Part shown: in pieces, positions 12,492 to 12,731 of the stretch
How positions within the stretch are numbered: the stretch's first letter is position 1
Layout of the letters: each line of letters opens with the position of its first letter
Origin: Acidobacteriota bacterium
GTDB taxonomy: Bacteria > Acidobacteriota > HRBIN11
Direction of reading: 5' to 3'
DNA: 12,731 nucleotides
Assembly: GCA_025061865.1 (NCBI GenBank)
Contig: JANXAA010000028.1
Location: 1 to 12,731 of the forward strand
Made by a program: the position numbers and the translations under genes
The notes under the pieces: generated by a model
The model's database searches: none
What the model saw: the letters and a program-made list of their open reading frames with translations, nothing else
What the model was told of the DNA's origin: nothing

Positions 12492-12731
12492 ATGCGATAC
12501 TTACCCTCGGACGCCTCGGGGACCGGTGAGGTCTTGAGTGACGACCTGTTCTACGCCTTCGTGGACTTGATCTATCAGCATACGGGCATCCGCTTCGACA
12601 AGGAGTCCCGCTTCGTCCTCCAGCGGCGGCTTGTCCACCGTATGCGAGCTCTCGGACTGCCTTCCCTGGAACGCTACTACTACCAACTCCTGTACCACCC
12701 CGACCGGGAACTGGAAATGGACCAGCTCATC
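12492..12731 (+). CDS. cheR: Chemotaxis methyltransferase CheR, N-terminal part (3' end missing)
   Basis: The 80 residues visible before the window ends match the CheR N-terminal helical domain: FYAFVDLIYQHTGIRF (20-35), then the basic helix LQRRLVHRMRALG (43-55), SLERYYYQLL (58-67) and ELEMDQLI (73-80). CheR transfers methyl groups from S-adenosylmethionine to receptor glutamates to set sensitivity; the N-terminal domain contacts the receptor. The SAM-binding domain lies beyond the window. ATG 12492 gives a short acidic leader of about 17 residues before the first conserved helix, a common arrangement. The ribosome binding site is weak. It follows the HEAT gene after a 120-bp gap that carries block D, and probably belongs to the same chemosensory set as cheA. 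Receptor and CheW genes are expected further downstream. Confidence 0.9.
   Translation, partial: MRYLPSDASGTGEVLSDDLFYAFVDLIYQHTGIRFDKESRFVLQRRLVHRMRALGLPSLERYYYQLLYHPDRELEMDQLI

Overview
The window is a GC-rich (roughly 60-65 % by eye), gene-dense bacterial chromosome segment. Every supportable gene lies on the + strand. The make-up (ribH next to nusB, a DUF4388 protein, a CheA with an HPt domain, a zinc-ribbon pseudo-receiver, a HEAT protein beside CheR) recalls deep-branching Gram-negative lineages such as Acidobacteriota or the former Deltaproteobacteria, but the phylum cannot be fixed from this sequence alone. Valine is written mostly as GTC and aspartate as GAC throughout, with no sign of a recently acquired block. 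No rRNA, tRNA, CRISPR array or transposase was seen.

Layout. (1) 2-757: the 3' part of a GAF-domain gene with a helical C-terminal tail. (2) 888-1904: a P-loop kinase-like domain fused to a deoxycytidylate deaminase. (3) 1957-3811: housekeeping genes argF, ribH and nusB. (4) 3808-7906: a DUF4388/pseudo-receiver/GAF protein, a CheY-like response regulator and a CheA kinase, joined to nusB and to one another by overlapping stop and start codons. (5) 7939-8742: an ExeA-like AAA+ ATPase. (6) 9016-9894: a zinc-ribbon plus receiver-like protein with the same tail as gene 1. (7) 10173-12371: a HEAT-repeat protein. (8) 12492 to the end: the N-terminal domain of CheR.

How the genes may work together. 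CheA, with its phosphorylatable HPt histidine, and the CheY-like regulator, with a full set of receiver residues, form an apparently active phosphorelay. CheR would methylate a receptor encoded outside the window; no CheW, receptor or CheB is seen here. Around this core sit accessory proteins that probably act by binding rather than by phosphotransfer. Two receiver-like domains lack key residues, one of them with Glu at the phospho-acceptor position. Two proteins have related GAF domains, two share a tail, and one is a large HEAT solenoid. With the ExeA-like ATPase, this suggests a chemosensory system for surface behaviour, pili, secretion or another cellular output rather than plain flagellar chemotaxis. 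That is inference.

The intergenic gaps carry a family of short degenerate repeats with a strict four-base YYRY rhythm, in both orientations, and several small inverted repeats. The most interesting points are the shared tail module, the pseudo-receivers, the YYRY repeats and the coupling of nusB to the signalling operon.
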